The notes below the pieces were generated by a model. That model was not told the DNA's origin. It saw only the letters and a program-made list of their open reading frames with translations, and ran no database searches. From Breznakibacter xylanolyticus (lineage in GTDB: Bacteria; Bacteroidota; Bacteroidia; Bacteroidales; Marinilabiliaceae), in contig NZ_QKZK01000025.1 in assembly GCF_003254275.1 (NCBI RefSeq), positions 6,377 to 54,212 of the forward strand: DNA of 47,836 bases. The letters run 5' to 3'. A program made the translations under genes and the position numbers. The first letter of the stretch is position 1. Each line of letters starts with the position of its first letter. Below are positions 28,864-37,196 of this stretch, piece by piece.

Positions 28864-29931
28864 ATGAAATCTCAACCCTGTATCACCCGACCCATATCAC
28901 CGGATCAATATGAATCCGATTTGCTTCATTATCCTTACAGCGTGTTCATTACTCGTCAATGGGTCATGGGCATGGCTGATGATAAGGACGTGCCTCTCTT
29001 TTTGGAGTTCGTCAGTGATGGTCAACAAGTGGGGCTCATTGCCGGGTTGATCATCAAAGGTGAAAATGTACGGGGTAATCAATTTTATTGTTATTCCGGA
29101 CCTGCCATTCGTGATAATTGTAAGGTGTTGTATAGTTGTTGTTTGTCTTCTTTGAAGCGTTTTGCGGCATCTCACCGATATTCGCGCATCTTCATCAGAC
29201 CATGGGATCAACAGGGGTGTCATCAATGCAGGGCTCGGGGGTTTACGAACACCGAAACTTATGAGTATGTCATCTTTCCTGAGAATCATCCTCAGCAGGA
29301 AATCACATGCAGCACGCGCATCCAAAAAAATATCAAGAAAGGGTTTAAACTCAATGCCTCCATTCGCGAAGGGAGAACCCCTCAACTGTTGGCTATGCTC
29401 TTGAACATGCTCAATGCCACCCGCCAACGGCGCACCGGGAAGTTTGGCGTGGCTTATGACCCTTTTTACCTTTACAATTTGCAGGAACGTTCGCTACAGA
29501 ACCTCCTCGACACCGGGTTTGCGACCATTTACTATGTGGAGACCGATGGCATCCCGCATTGCATGGAATATGTGGTGGAGCACAATGGCCGAATCTATAA
29601 CGTTCTCAAGGGCAGTGATGAGTTTGGGTATCGAAATGGATTGGCTTCTTATCTCGACTATATGACCATCAACCGTTTCATGAAAAACGGCATGGTTTAT
29701 TACAATTATGGTGGGGATCTCAAGGGCGAGGACGGGCAGGGACTCGCCATGTTTAAGGAAGGGATGGGTGCCACCCGACAGGAACGGCACGGAGCACATA
29801 CTTTTTTCCTTTCTTATCCGCATCGGTTGCTCAATCCGTTAATGAAAGCCGGCCAATGTCTGCCTGATTATCCGTTGGTCAAAAAAATTAAGGTGGCTGT
29901 GAGTCATCAGTTTGCAGGTTCTTCTGTTTAA
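28864..29931 (+). CDS. FemAB/GNAT-fold transferase, paralogue 2 of 5
   Basis: 355 residues with the same layout as paralogue 1: SVFITRQWVMGMA, NQFYCYSGPAI, RPWDQQGC, the basic motif QKNIKKGFK, YDPFYLYNLQERSLQNLL, LKGSDEFGYRNGLASYLDY, YYNYGGDLKGEDGQGLAMF, and the C-terminal HRLLNPLMKAGQCLPD. Cysteines are more frequent than in the other paralogues (QFYCYSG, CCLSSL, CHQCRARG). Only 17 bp separate its stop from paralogue 3, so these two are very likely one transcript. The GG-D-L...GQGLxxFKEGxG end motif is shared most closely with paralogue 3, suggesting those two are the most recent duplicates. Substrate unknown. Confidence 0.75.
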   Translation: MKSQPCITRPISPDQYESDLLHYPYSVFITRQWVMGMADDKDVPLFLEFVSDGQQVGLIAGLIIKGENVRGNQFYCYSGPAIRDNCKVLYSCCLSSLKRFAASHRYSRIFIRPWDQQGCHQCRARGFTNTETYEYVIFPENHPQQEITCSTRIQKNIKKGFKLNASIREGRTPQLLAMLLNMLNATRQRRTGKFGVAYDPFYLYNLQERSLQNLLDTGFATIYYVETDGIPHCMEYVVEHNGRIYNVLKGSDEFGYRNGLASYLDYMTINRFMKNGMVYYNYGGDLKGEDGQGLAMFKEGMGATRQERHGAHTFFLSYPHRLLNPLMKAGQCLPDYPLVKKIKVAVSHQFAGSSV

Positions 29932-29948
29932 CCATTGGTAATTTGCCT

Positions 29949-31010
29949 ATGACAACCCATGTTGCTGTTCATGCATTGACGCCCGAACGTTATCAATCGC
30001 TCTTGGATGCTTCTCCCCACAGCCTCTTTATCACACGGCATTGGGTCGAGGCAATGTGCGATAACCATTCGATGCCTGTGTATTTTGAGATATTAAATAC
30101 CGATAGGCGTTTGGGGCTTTTGGCCGGACTCGCCATCTCGGGGAACCGCCTTCAGGGACGACAACTCTACTTTTACTCGGCACCGGCTCTGATGCCCAAT
30201 ACCCCTGAGAATTTGTGTCATTGCCTGAAAGCCCTCAAGCACTTTGCGAAAATCAATGGGTATACCCGAATTAATATCAGACCTTGGGATCAACAACAGA
30301 TGCACTTGGTGAACATCTGTGGTTTTCATAGCACGAAAACTCATGAATTTCCCATCCGTTTTGATGGATATGATGAAAAAAAACACATCAGTTCCCGAAT
30401 ATGGCGAAACATCAAAAAAGCTCAAAAACAAAATGTGACCATTCATCGGTGCTGTTCTGTCAAAGCCTTAGATACGCTGCTGGCATTGTTGTCTGCCACT
30501 CAGCAACGACGAAACGCCCGTCTGGGGAATGATTATTCCCCTTTCTACCTTTACAACCTCAATCGTGATTCGATTCAACGATTGCTTGACACGCAAACGG
30601 CCGTTCTTTATTGTGCCACCATTGAGGATACGGTCTATAGCGTTGAGTTGAACGTGGAATATAATCTGAAGGCTTATAATGTCCTGAAAGCCTCTATTGA
30701 TGATGCTTATCAAAACGGCATCTCCTCGCTCATTGACTATCACATGATTCAATACTACCACGATGAGGGGTTTGCTTATTTTAACCTTGGTGGTGAACTG
30801 CTCAAAGACGAAGGTCAAGGCTTGTCGCTCTTTAAGGAAGGGCTAGGTGGGCAGAAGCAGGTGCGCCATGGTTATTATACGTATTACCTGACTTTTCCTC
30901 ATCGTCTTATCAACCCGTTGATGTTGGCCGGTAAGATGCTCCCTGATACACCGGCTGTCAATTGGACTAAAAAACAAGTCAGTAGATTACTGGCGTCTGC
31001 TTCCAAGTGA
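29949..31010 (+). CDS. FemAB/GNAT-fold transferase, paralogue 3 of 5
   Basis: 353 residues from the ATG at 29949; a TTG six bases earlier is disfavoured. Motifs: SLFITRHWVEAM, GRQLYFYSAPALM, RPWDQQQM, the basic motif WRNIKKAQK, YSPFYLYNLNRDSIQRLL, AYQNGISSLIDYH, YFNLGGELLKDEGQGLSLF and HRLINPLMLAGKMLPD. The conserved G-S-D/G-A-N segment after the first strand of the second half is K-A-S here (VLKASIDDAYQNG), a change within a block otherwise kept in the family. Probably co-transcribed with paralogue 2. The call rests on the shared motif order. Confidence 0.75.
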   Translation: MTTHVAVHALTPERYQSLLDASPHSLFITRHWVEAMCDNHSMPVYFEILNTDRRLGLLAGLAISGNRLQGRQLYFYSAPALMPNTPENLCHCLKALKHFAKINGYTRINIRPWDQQQMHLVNICGFHSTKTHEFPIRFDGYDEKKHISSRIWRNIKKAQKQNVTIHRCCSVKALDTLLALLSATQQRRNARLGNDYSPFYLYNLNRDSIQRLLDTQTAVLYCATIEDTVYSVELNVEYNLKAYNVLKASIDDAYQNGISSLIDYHMIQYYHDEGFAYFNLGGELLKDEGQGLSLFKEGLGGQKQVRHGYYTYYLTFPHRLINPLMLAGKMLPDTPAVNWTKKQVSRLLASASK

Positions 31011-31161
31011 TGATTGGTGTGTGACGAATGTGTAAGTTGTTAATTGTGAGATATATGGTGATGAAATGCTTCACTCCAGCGATGATTCAATGTCTTGATG
31101 ATGATTTAATATATAATCAACCGACTGAACGAAATGATTGGCCGGACAAAATTTCCACAAT

Positions 31162-32223
31162 ATGAGAACAGAATATCATGTAGAGAAAGTCAGTGCTGAG
31201 GTGTACAACAACGATTTGTTTGATTTTCAGTACAGTCTGTTCTGTACACCCGAGTGGGTGGGTGCCATGGCAGACAAGGAAACTCAACCGGTTTTTTTCC
31301 ATTTATCACGTCAGGATCTGGTGTATGGGAAAATGGCCGGATTGGCATTTAATGGGAAGGGACTTAAAGGGAAGCAGTTCTATTTTTATGCAGGTCCTGC
31401 CATGCGATCCAACTCCGATGCCTCGCTCTATTGCAACTTGGTCAAATCCATGGTTCAATATGCTGCCCGTCATCGGGTGGTTAAGTTGAATATTAAGTCT
31501 TATGACCAACAGCACAGTTTTTTTTGCTCCGATAACGGATTGAGACGAACCGAACGGTGTGAGTATGTTTATCATTTTGACGAAGATCATAGTTTGGAAA
31601 CCGTTCATAAAAGCTTCCTGAAGAACGTCAAGAAAGCCGAAAAGGTCAATGCAACCATTGTTGAAGACAATTCTGAAGCTGCCTTAAAACAGCTGGTTGA
31701 ACTATTGAAAATTACATATTCTCTTCGTAACGATAAGCATGAGGGGGCTTATGTCCCGTTTCCTTATTTTAGGGTCAATGAACAGTCTCTTAAACGGTTG
31801 CTCGATTCCGGCTTAGGTCGGCAATATGTGGTCTCGGCTGAGGGGCAGGTGCATTGTGTGAATTTTTTATTGATTAGAGATGGTAAGATTTTTGGGCTGA
31901 TCATTGGGTCTGACCAGTTTGCCTACGATCATGGTTTTCACCAGTTTGTGAAACACTCTCTTATAAATAAGTTTGGCGACTCTGCCAGGTACTACAATCT
32001 CGCGTCGGCGGACCCCGGAAGTGGACTGGCTAATTTCAGAGTCTCAATGGGGTTTAAGGAGCATCAGGTTTATGGGGCTTACTCCAATTTTCTGGTCTAT
32101 CCCCATAAAATTCTCAACCCCATCATTCATGCTACGCATCATTTGAATTCGTTCCCTTTGGTGCATTACATGCATTCTTTCACCAGTTCCCTGTTGGCGC
32201 ATCAGGAAGTGATTGAGCATTGA
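31162..32223 (+). CDS. FemAB/GNAT-fold transferase, paralogue 4 of 5 (most diverged)
   Basis: 353 residues from the ATG at 31162; an upstream TTG at 31138 is less likely. Retained motifs: SLFCTPEWVGAMA, KQFYFYAGPAM, KSYDQQHS, the basic motif LKNVKKAEK, EQSLKRLLDSG and IIGSDQFAYDHG. It departs where the others agree: YVPFPYFRVN replaces the NPFYLYNL block, and the glycine-rich YYNLxGG...GxGLxxFK motif becomes YYNLASADPGSGLANFR. This suggests a different donor or acceptor, or loss of activity. A 151-bp gap precedes it and 104 bp follow it. Confidence 0.7.
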   Translation: MRTEYHVEKVSAEVYNNDLFDFQYSLFCTPEWVGAMADKETQPVFFHLSRQDLVYGKMAGLAFNGKGLKGKQFYFYAGPAMRSNSDASLYCNLVKSMVQYAARHRVVKLNIKSYDQQHSFFCSDNGLRRTERCEYVYHFDEDHSLETVHKSFLKNVKKAEKVNATIVEDNSEAALKQLVELLKITYSLRNDKHEGAYVPFPYFRVNEQSLKRLLDSGLGRQYVVSAEGQVHCVNFLLIRDGKIFGLIIGSDQFAYDHGFHQFVKHSLINKFGDSARYYNLASADPGSGLANFRVSMGFKEHQVYGAYSNFLVYPHKILNPIIHATHHLNSFPLVHYMHSFTSSLLAHQEVIEH

Positions 32224-32327
32224 GGATGGAGCTTTATTACGCCTTTGACGTTTTCATCTATTGATTATAAAAATTTAAACCATCTTTCTTCCCCCTCGGG
32301 GGATTGAGGGGACTTATAATTATCATC

Positions 32328-33392
32328 ATGAACTCAAAACCTCTACCAATTACCGTCAACCGTCAATCGGCAACTGACATTCAGCCTTTGCTCAAGCGTT
32401 TTAATCACAGCTTGTTTATCACGCCCCAATGGGTGGAGTCTATGGCCATTAACGGTTGCAGTCCCATCTACCTGCAATTTGCCATGGGGCCACAGGTGGT
32501 CGGTTTTATCATTGGGTTGGAGGTTCCGGGAGGTCCTTTACAGGGTACGCAACTCTATTTTTATGCCGGACCGGCCATCGACAATAACGACCTGCTGATG
32601 CACGAGAAGGCTCTGATGGCTTTGAGAGCGTTTGCCCGTAAGCAGGGATATTCTAAAATTAGCATCCGCCCCTTCGATCAGCAATTATCCACGCCATGCA
32701 ATCCCAAAGGCTATCGGCGAACTAACAGCGCGGAGTATATCTATTTCTTCCCCAATGAAGATACCCCGCCCAAAATGAGTTACGGATTTAAGAAGAATGT
32801 CAAAAAAGGTCGGAAAATTGGCGCTGCTTTACTGGCTTCGCAGCATCATCGTGACTTGCAAGCCCTCTTTCGGCTCATTGAGCAAACCAAGTCTAAGCGG
32901 GTCAATAAATATGGCGATGATTATAATCCCCTGGGGTTGCTCAATCTCGGCAAAGAATCCCTCAGTCGACTGCTCGATACGGAGCTGGGGTTGCTCTATC
33001 TGGTGGAAGTGGAACAGGATCGCCATTGCATTCAGCTTTGTCTCGAGGATGAACAACGCAATTATGCTCTCCTGATGGGAGCCAACGAATTTGCTTACGA
33101 AAATGGACTGGCTTCCTTCCTGGATGCTTCCGTCGAAACCCTGTTGCGCGAAAAAAAATTCAAATACCTCAACCTTGGGAGTGTCCCCGCTGATAATGGC
33201 GGTGCAGGACTCATTCAATACAAAGAAGCCATGGGTTGCCGTCGTTACGATTCCTATGGTTATTACACCTATTTTTTAACCTTCCCACTTCTGTTGCTCA
33301 ACCCTCTTTATAAAGCCGGGCATCTGCTCCCCGATAACGGTTGGGTCAAAAACTTAAAAACTGCCGTCAGCCGTGTCATTAGCCGTCAGTAA
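32328..33392 (+). CDS. FemAB/GNAT-fold transferase, paralogue 5 of 5
   Basis: 354 residues from the ATG at 32328. Motifs: SLFITPQWVESMA, GTQLYFYAGPAI, RPFDQQLS, the basic motif FKKNVKKGRK, YNPLGLLNLGKESLSRLL, MGANEFAYENGLASFLD, YLNLGSVPADNGGAGLIQYKEAMG and LLLLNPLYKAGHLLPDN. It is preceded by a CCCCCTCGGGGGATTGAGGGG palindromic motif (about 32291-32311), a common Bacteroidota spacer element. It is followed at once by the 101-bp tandem repeat array. Function is unknown beyond membership of the FemAB-like superfamily. Confidence 0.75.
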   Translation: MNSKPLPITVNRQSATDIQPLLKRFNHSLFITPQWVESMAINGCSPIYLQFAMGPQVVGFIIGLEVPGGPLQGTQLYFYAGPAIDNNDLLMHEKALMALRAFARKQGYSKISIRPFDQQLSTPCNPKGYRRTNSAEYIYFFPNEDTPPKMSYGFKKNVKKGRKIGAALLASQHHRDLQALFRLIEQTKSKRVNKYGDDYNPLGLLNLGKESLSRLLDTELGLLYLVEVEQDRHCIQLCLEDEQRNYALLMGANEFAYENGLASFLDASVETLLREKKFKYLNLGSVPADNGGAGLIQYKEAMGCRRYDSYGYYTYFLTFPLLLLNPLYKAGHLLPDNGWVKNLKTAVSRVISRQ

Positions 33393-34065
33393 CCAACTAA
33401 GAACTGACTCTGAGTTACAGTGAGGTAAGATGAGACCAGTGAGAAGAAAAAATCTCAGTGCACCTCAGCGTGGCCTCATCCTCCTCAGCGTAACCAACTA
33501 AGAACTGACACTGAGTTGCAGTGAGGGAAGATGAGAACCAGTGAGAAGAAAAAATCTCAGTGCACCTCAGCGTGGCCTCATCCTCCTCAGCGTAACCAAC
33601 TAAGAACTGACACTGAGTTGCAGTGAGGGAAGATGAGACCAGTGAGAAGAAAAAATCTCAGTGCACCTCAGCGTGGCCTCATCCTCCTCAGCGTCATCAA
33701 CTAAGAACTGACACTGAGTTGCAGTGAGGGAAGATGAGAACCATTGAGAAGAAAATCTCAGCGCACCTCAGCGTGGCCTCATCCTCCTCAGCGTAACCAA
33801 CTAAGAACTGACACTGAGTTGCAGTGAGGGAAGATGAGAACCAGTGAGAAGAAAAAATCTCAGCGCACCTCAGCGTGGCCTCATCCTCCTCAGTGTCATC
33901 AACTAAGAACTGACTCTGAGTTGCAGTGAGGTATGATGAGAACCAGTGAGAAGAAAAAATCTCAGCGCACCTCAGCGTGGCCTCATCCTCCTCAGCGTCA
34001 TCAACTAAGAACTGACACTGAGTTACAGTGAGGTATGATGAGAACCAGTGAGAAGAAAAAATCTC
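33391..34065. repeat. Tandem array of a 101-bp repeat, 6.7 copies
   Basis: Units start at 33391, 33492, 33594, 33695, 33795, 33897 and 33999, with period 100-102 bp and a last partial unit. Each begins (A/C)A(C/T)CAACTAAGAACTGAC, contains GAGTT(G/A)CAGTGAGG and CCAGTGAGAAGAAAAAATCTC, and ends CTCATCCTCCTCAG(C/T)GT. The unit is also found singly and inverted at about 1925-2005 and 36880-36970. It has no spacers, so it is not a CRISPR. A minus-strand frame through the array exists only because many units are 102 bp. Array start overlaps the last two bases of paralogue 5. Confidence 0.9.
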
Positions 34066-34172
34066 TTTCTTTAACCCTTTGCGGTTAACTCTCTCCTTAA
34101 CCAGCCTCCTCCACACCTAAACTCTTCCACTCCTCCACTCCTAAACTTCCCCACTCCTAAATTCCTCCAACC
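34066..34172. repeat. Pyrimidine-rich CTCCACTCCTAAACT tract
   Basis: Imperfect repeats of CTCC(A/T)C(T/A)CCTAAACT at about 34125-34172, directly downstream of the 101-bp array and abutting the 3' end of the beta-helix gene. Related tracts occur at 24395-24462 and 37250-37290. Confidence 0.55.
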
Positions 34173-35987
34173 TCACAAGCTCCTCGATACGCTGTCTCTG
34201 GGCACAATGGTTCGGTTGGTTTTTATCACAAAAGGCTGCTTCACCACTTTACACGTCAGTGATGATGAGCCTTCACCCAGACGTACCACATACAATCCAT
34301 TGGGCAGATGCGAGAGATTCAGCACCAGTTTGTTTTTTCCTTTGGTCGTTGGATGCTGTTCGCGATGAACCACCATGCCTGTTTCATTGGCAACAAGCAC
34401 ATCGAGCGTGACTTCTTGCACATAATCATATTCTATCACCACAAAATCGGGGGTAGGGTTGGGGTAGTAATCTGTAATGGCGTTTACATAAGTGGTATCA
34501 GTAGGTTCCGGTTCCGGCTCCGGTTTTGGTAGCGGAGTGCCGATGGTTTTGAGCACATAAATACAGACTTCAACCGGTGTGTGTACCGGCTGGTTGGGAA
34601 CCGTTCCGTTGGGGGCTTGCACGATGGTTTGGTTGGTTGTCAACGTCAGGGGGCCGCCGTTCCAAGTCCCTTTGAGTAGGGGAGAGGCCATTGGGTTTTG
34701 TGCATCAACAACCTCGTATTGCGTTCCGGGCGTCAAGACTGAAGCCACATTGACGTTGACTTGTCCCAGTTTTTGCCAGTTGATGACAATGATGTGTGCC
34801 CGTCCGGGAATTGAGGCAATGGGGCGAACCCACACGTCGTTGGTGGTGGGATATGTGGTTTGCCAACTGCTTTGGGCATCGAAGCCGGTCAGTGAACGCC
34901 ATCCATCCCAGGTCATCTGACTAAAAGGGGTGGTTCCTGCGCCATGGTAGTTGTTGTTATTCCACTGATAAACCGTGTAGTCGACGCCTTGCGAATCGAT
35001 TCCCAACAACATTTTTGGCCCAACAACACGATTGCCCGTGAATGTCACGTTTTTCCATTTGTTCACCATCACCGCAATGCTGCCGTTGAGGATGGTGTTG
35101 CCTTTGATCTCGGCAGTCTGGTTCACCACCGAATATCCGAGCTCCAGGTTATTGCTCAAACTGCTGCTCTGGAATAACAAGTTGTTCGACAAAGCGATGC
35201 GGTCGGCCGGTTGCAAACCCCCAATCAGTATGTTGGGCTTTAGTGTGCCGTTGCGTTGCAATATGCCGTTATTGAACAGCACATTGCCGTCTATGCGATA
35301 CCCTTTGATGCTTCCTCCTTCGGTGTAGGCGTGAATGCCGTATTGAAAACCATTAAAGATAATGTTATCACGAATCGTTTTGGTGCCCGTGGCGTTTTGC
35401 GTGTAGATGCCATGCCCGTGTCCGCGATCCATTCCCTGATAGCCATTATGGAAGATGAGACACCCTTCAATCACCGATTCTGTGGCCGACGACCAAAAGC
35501 CGATGCCGTTGCCCGGATTGTCGTATACCATCAGCCCTGTCAGTCGGTTGTTGGCGCCAAACACGCTGATGCCGCTGCAGATCACCACCGCAGGACTTCC
35601 TCCCTGAATGCGTCCCTTGTGGCTGTTGGCCACATGAAAATCGCGATAAACCACATGTTGTCCATTGATGATCAACGCCGCTTCGGCCGACACGCCGTTG
35701 TTGCCGTCGATGATGGCCGTTTCTCCCGGTGCTCCCATCACCACTATGGGCTGACTGCTGCTGCCCCATAGCTCACTGGTGAATTGCCCCACATAGCGAC
35801 CCCCGTGAAGGTAAATGGTATCGCCTGCCCGTACCGAGGGCGGATGCGCCATTGCCGTACTTAAACTCCAGGGCGACGTGGCGCTGCCCTTTCCGGTGGA
35901 ACTTCCTTGTGGACTGACATGATGCTGTGCCCCGCGAGCCGTCATCAGTCCCATGAGCAGGGTTATGAATAATGTGATGGTTTTCAT
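34173..35987 (-). CDS. T9SS-exported right-handed beta-helix protein
   Basis: 604 residues from the ATG at 35987 (MKTITLFITLLMGLMTARGAQ signal peptide); an upstream frame from 36056 is discarded. The N-terminal block HHVSPQGSSTGKGSATSPWSL and RAGDTIYLHGGRYVGQF is typical of parallel beta-helix proteins (pectate-lyase-like folds). It continues as degenerate coil repeats with Asn ladders (GNVLFNNG, NNLLFQSS, GNTILNGS, TGNRVVG). An acidic-proline linker (KPEPEPEPTD) leads to the T9SS type A sorting domain: DYYPNPTPDFVVI ... LSHLPNGLYVVRLGEG. About 20 extra residues (VIKTNRTIVPRDSVSRSL) follow the usual end and may come from repeat sequence. Likely a surface or secreted polysaccharide-acting or binding protein; no catalytic residues could be assigned. 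Confidence 0.85.
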   Translation of the reverse strand: MKTITLFITLLMGLMTARGAQHHVSPQGSSTGKGSATSPWSLSTAMAHPPSVRAGDTIYLHGGRYVGQFTSELWGSSSQPIVVMGAPGETAIIDGNNGVSAEAALIINGQHVVYRDFHVANSHKGRIQGGSPAVVICSGISVFGANNRLTGLMVYDNPGNGIGFWSSATESVIEGCLIFHNGYQGMDRGHGHGIYTQNATGTKTIRDNIIFNGFQYGIHAYTEGGSIKGYRIDGNVLFNNGILQRNGTLKPNILIGGLQPADRIALSNNLLFQSSSLSNNLELGYSVVNQTAEIKGNTILNGSIAVMVNKWKNVTFTGNRVVGPKMLLGIDSQGVDYTVYQWNNNNYHGAGTTPFSQMTWDGWRSLTGFDAQSSWQTTYPTTNDVWVRPIASIPGRAHIIVINWQKLGQVNVNVASVLTPGTQYEVVDAQNPMASPLLKGTWNGGPLTLTTNQTIVQAPNGTVPNQPVHTPVEVCIYVLKTIGTPLPKPEPEPEPTDTTYVNAITDYYPNPTPDFVVIEYDYVQEVTLDVLVANETGMVVHREQHPTTKGKNKLVLNLSHLPNGLYVVRLGEGSSSLTCKVVKQPFVIKTNRTIVPRDSVSRSL

Positions 35988-36308
35988 TTGTTTATATTTT
36001 AACTTCCGAAGGCCCCCTAAATCCCCCGAAGGGGGACTTGAGGTTTGTTCCGGCATATTTTAATGAGGAAATGCCCTTATGTACTTTTACCCTTTCTTTT
36101 TTTCTCACTCTTGCACTCTTGCACTTTTGTACTCATTCACTTGCATGCTTTCTTTGCTATTGCAAAGCGACTTCGTCGATTAGCCACTCTGCCACTTTTC
36201 TTGCTTCCTTTCCCAAGTTATCCTTCTTTTTATAATAATGTCAAGCTTTTAATAGGCTACGATATAACTCATTTGCGTTATCTGCATTTATATTTCAATG
36301 CAATCTTT
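35988..36308. other. Spacer: C-rich palindrome, pyrimidine-rich stretch and left 42-bp duplication
   Basis: GGCCCCCTAAATCCCCCGAAGGGGGACTTG at about 36011-36040 is a Bacteroidota intergenic repeat. It is followed by a T/C-rich stretch (36080-36200) without coding support. The 42-bp sequence at 36267-36308 directly abuts the ISL3-type element and is repeated on its other side. Confidence 0.5.
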
Positions 36309-36758
36309 GGCTCTATGTCGAATTCTGTGGGTAAACAAAATATGGAAGCACGAAATCAAACAAGGTAACTAAGCCGCCTTCGGAAAATGGCGTTAAAAAA
36401 ATCATAGGCCTGAGCGTTAAAAAATATGCGCTGTTTGAGCTTGCGAGTTCGCAGATTTTAGCGAAGGCCTATGATTTTTAGCCATTTTACGTCAGCGGCG
36501 GCCTTTTTTAGCAAAGCTGATTTTTGCAACGTTCGGCATTGGCAAAACAGTTTGCACAATGCTCTCACTTAATGCAAAAATTGCTTACTTTTTGGGGCTG
36601 TAGCCAATTCAGCGGAGCTCAGCGACGCTTAATCATGAGGGCAAATGAAAACAAACCCTTTCCGAATAAAAAGTAAGAGCCCGCCTGGCTCGAGGGCACG
36701 AAAAAATGGTTAGTATGAATTGATACTTATGATTACCCACACAAATCAGAATAGAGCC
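36309..36758. mobile_element. Non-autonomous ISL3-type element (MITE-like), copy 2, with 42-bp flanking duplication
   Basis: 450 bp, more than 90% like copy 1 by eye. Terminal inverted repeats: GGCTCTATGTCGAATTCTG on the left; GGCTCTATTCTGATTTGTG reading inward on the right. It carries the same internal hairpin (36373-36503) plus a 73-bp segment absent from copy 1 (36510-36582), itself bounded by ATTTTTGCA / TGCAAAAAT. The flanks are a perfect 42-bp direct repeat (36267-36308 and 36759-36800, beginning ACTCATTTGCGTTATCTGC), each copy ending exactly at the element. Copy 1 has the expected 8-bp duplication. Confidence 0.85.
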
Positions 36759-37127
36759 ACTCATTTGCGTTATCTGCATTTATATTTCAATGCAATCTTT
36801 TACCCAAACCAACTCACCGCCTTTAGCCTCGGCGTTTAGATTTACTCGTGTCATCCAGTATTATTTCACAGAGTTTCACTGAGGATTCTCTTAGATTTTC
36901 TTCTCCTCACTGGTTCTCATCTTCCCTCACTGCAACTCAGCGTCAGTTCTTAGTTCGTTAAGTTGAGGACGATGATTAAATGCTGAGTTATCTGCTTTCA
37001 TATTTAAACGCAATCTATGAATCAAACCAACTCAGCGCCTTAGCCTCAGCGTTTATTTTGACTCTGTGCTACCCTCGGTTCAAAAACTTGGTAAAGATGT
37101 TTTATCCACTCGGATAAAGATGTTTTT
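36759..37127. repeat. CTCAGCG-family repeats
   Basis: It begins with the right copy of the 42-bp duplication, then CCAACTCACCGCC and CTCGGCGTTTAGATT. A second copy follows at about 36880-37070: the inverted 101-bp unit (CTCCTCACTGGTTCTCATC, ACTGCAACTCAGCGTCAG), then GTTATCTGC, CCAACTCAGCGCC and CTCAGCGTTTATTTTGACTC. The same order occurs at 1925-2100. Confidence 0.7.
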
Positions 37128-37196
37128 CATGCCCGAGGGAATATTTTTCCCATGCCCGAGGGAATATTTTTTCCATGCCCGAGGGATGATATGTCC
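37128..37196. repeat. 23-bp tandem repeat, three copies
   Basis: CATGCCCGAGGGAATATTTT-type units start at 37128, 37151 and 37174 with a 23-bp period; the third is truncated (CATGCCCGAGGGATGATATG). A pair of GGATAAAGATGTTTT repeats lies just upstream. The minus-strand open frame across it is repeat-derived. Confidence 0.7.

Noticed and set aside
33391-34065. Possible CRISPR array
   Set aside because: Units are about 101 bp and contiguous, with no unique spacers, and no cas genes are present.
33697-34116. 139-codon minus-strand frame with repeated EIFSSHWFSSYLTATQ
   Set aside because: It arises because most repeat units are 102 bp and lack stops; units of 100 and 101 bp break the frame, so selection for coding is not supported.
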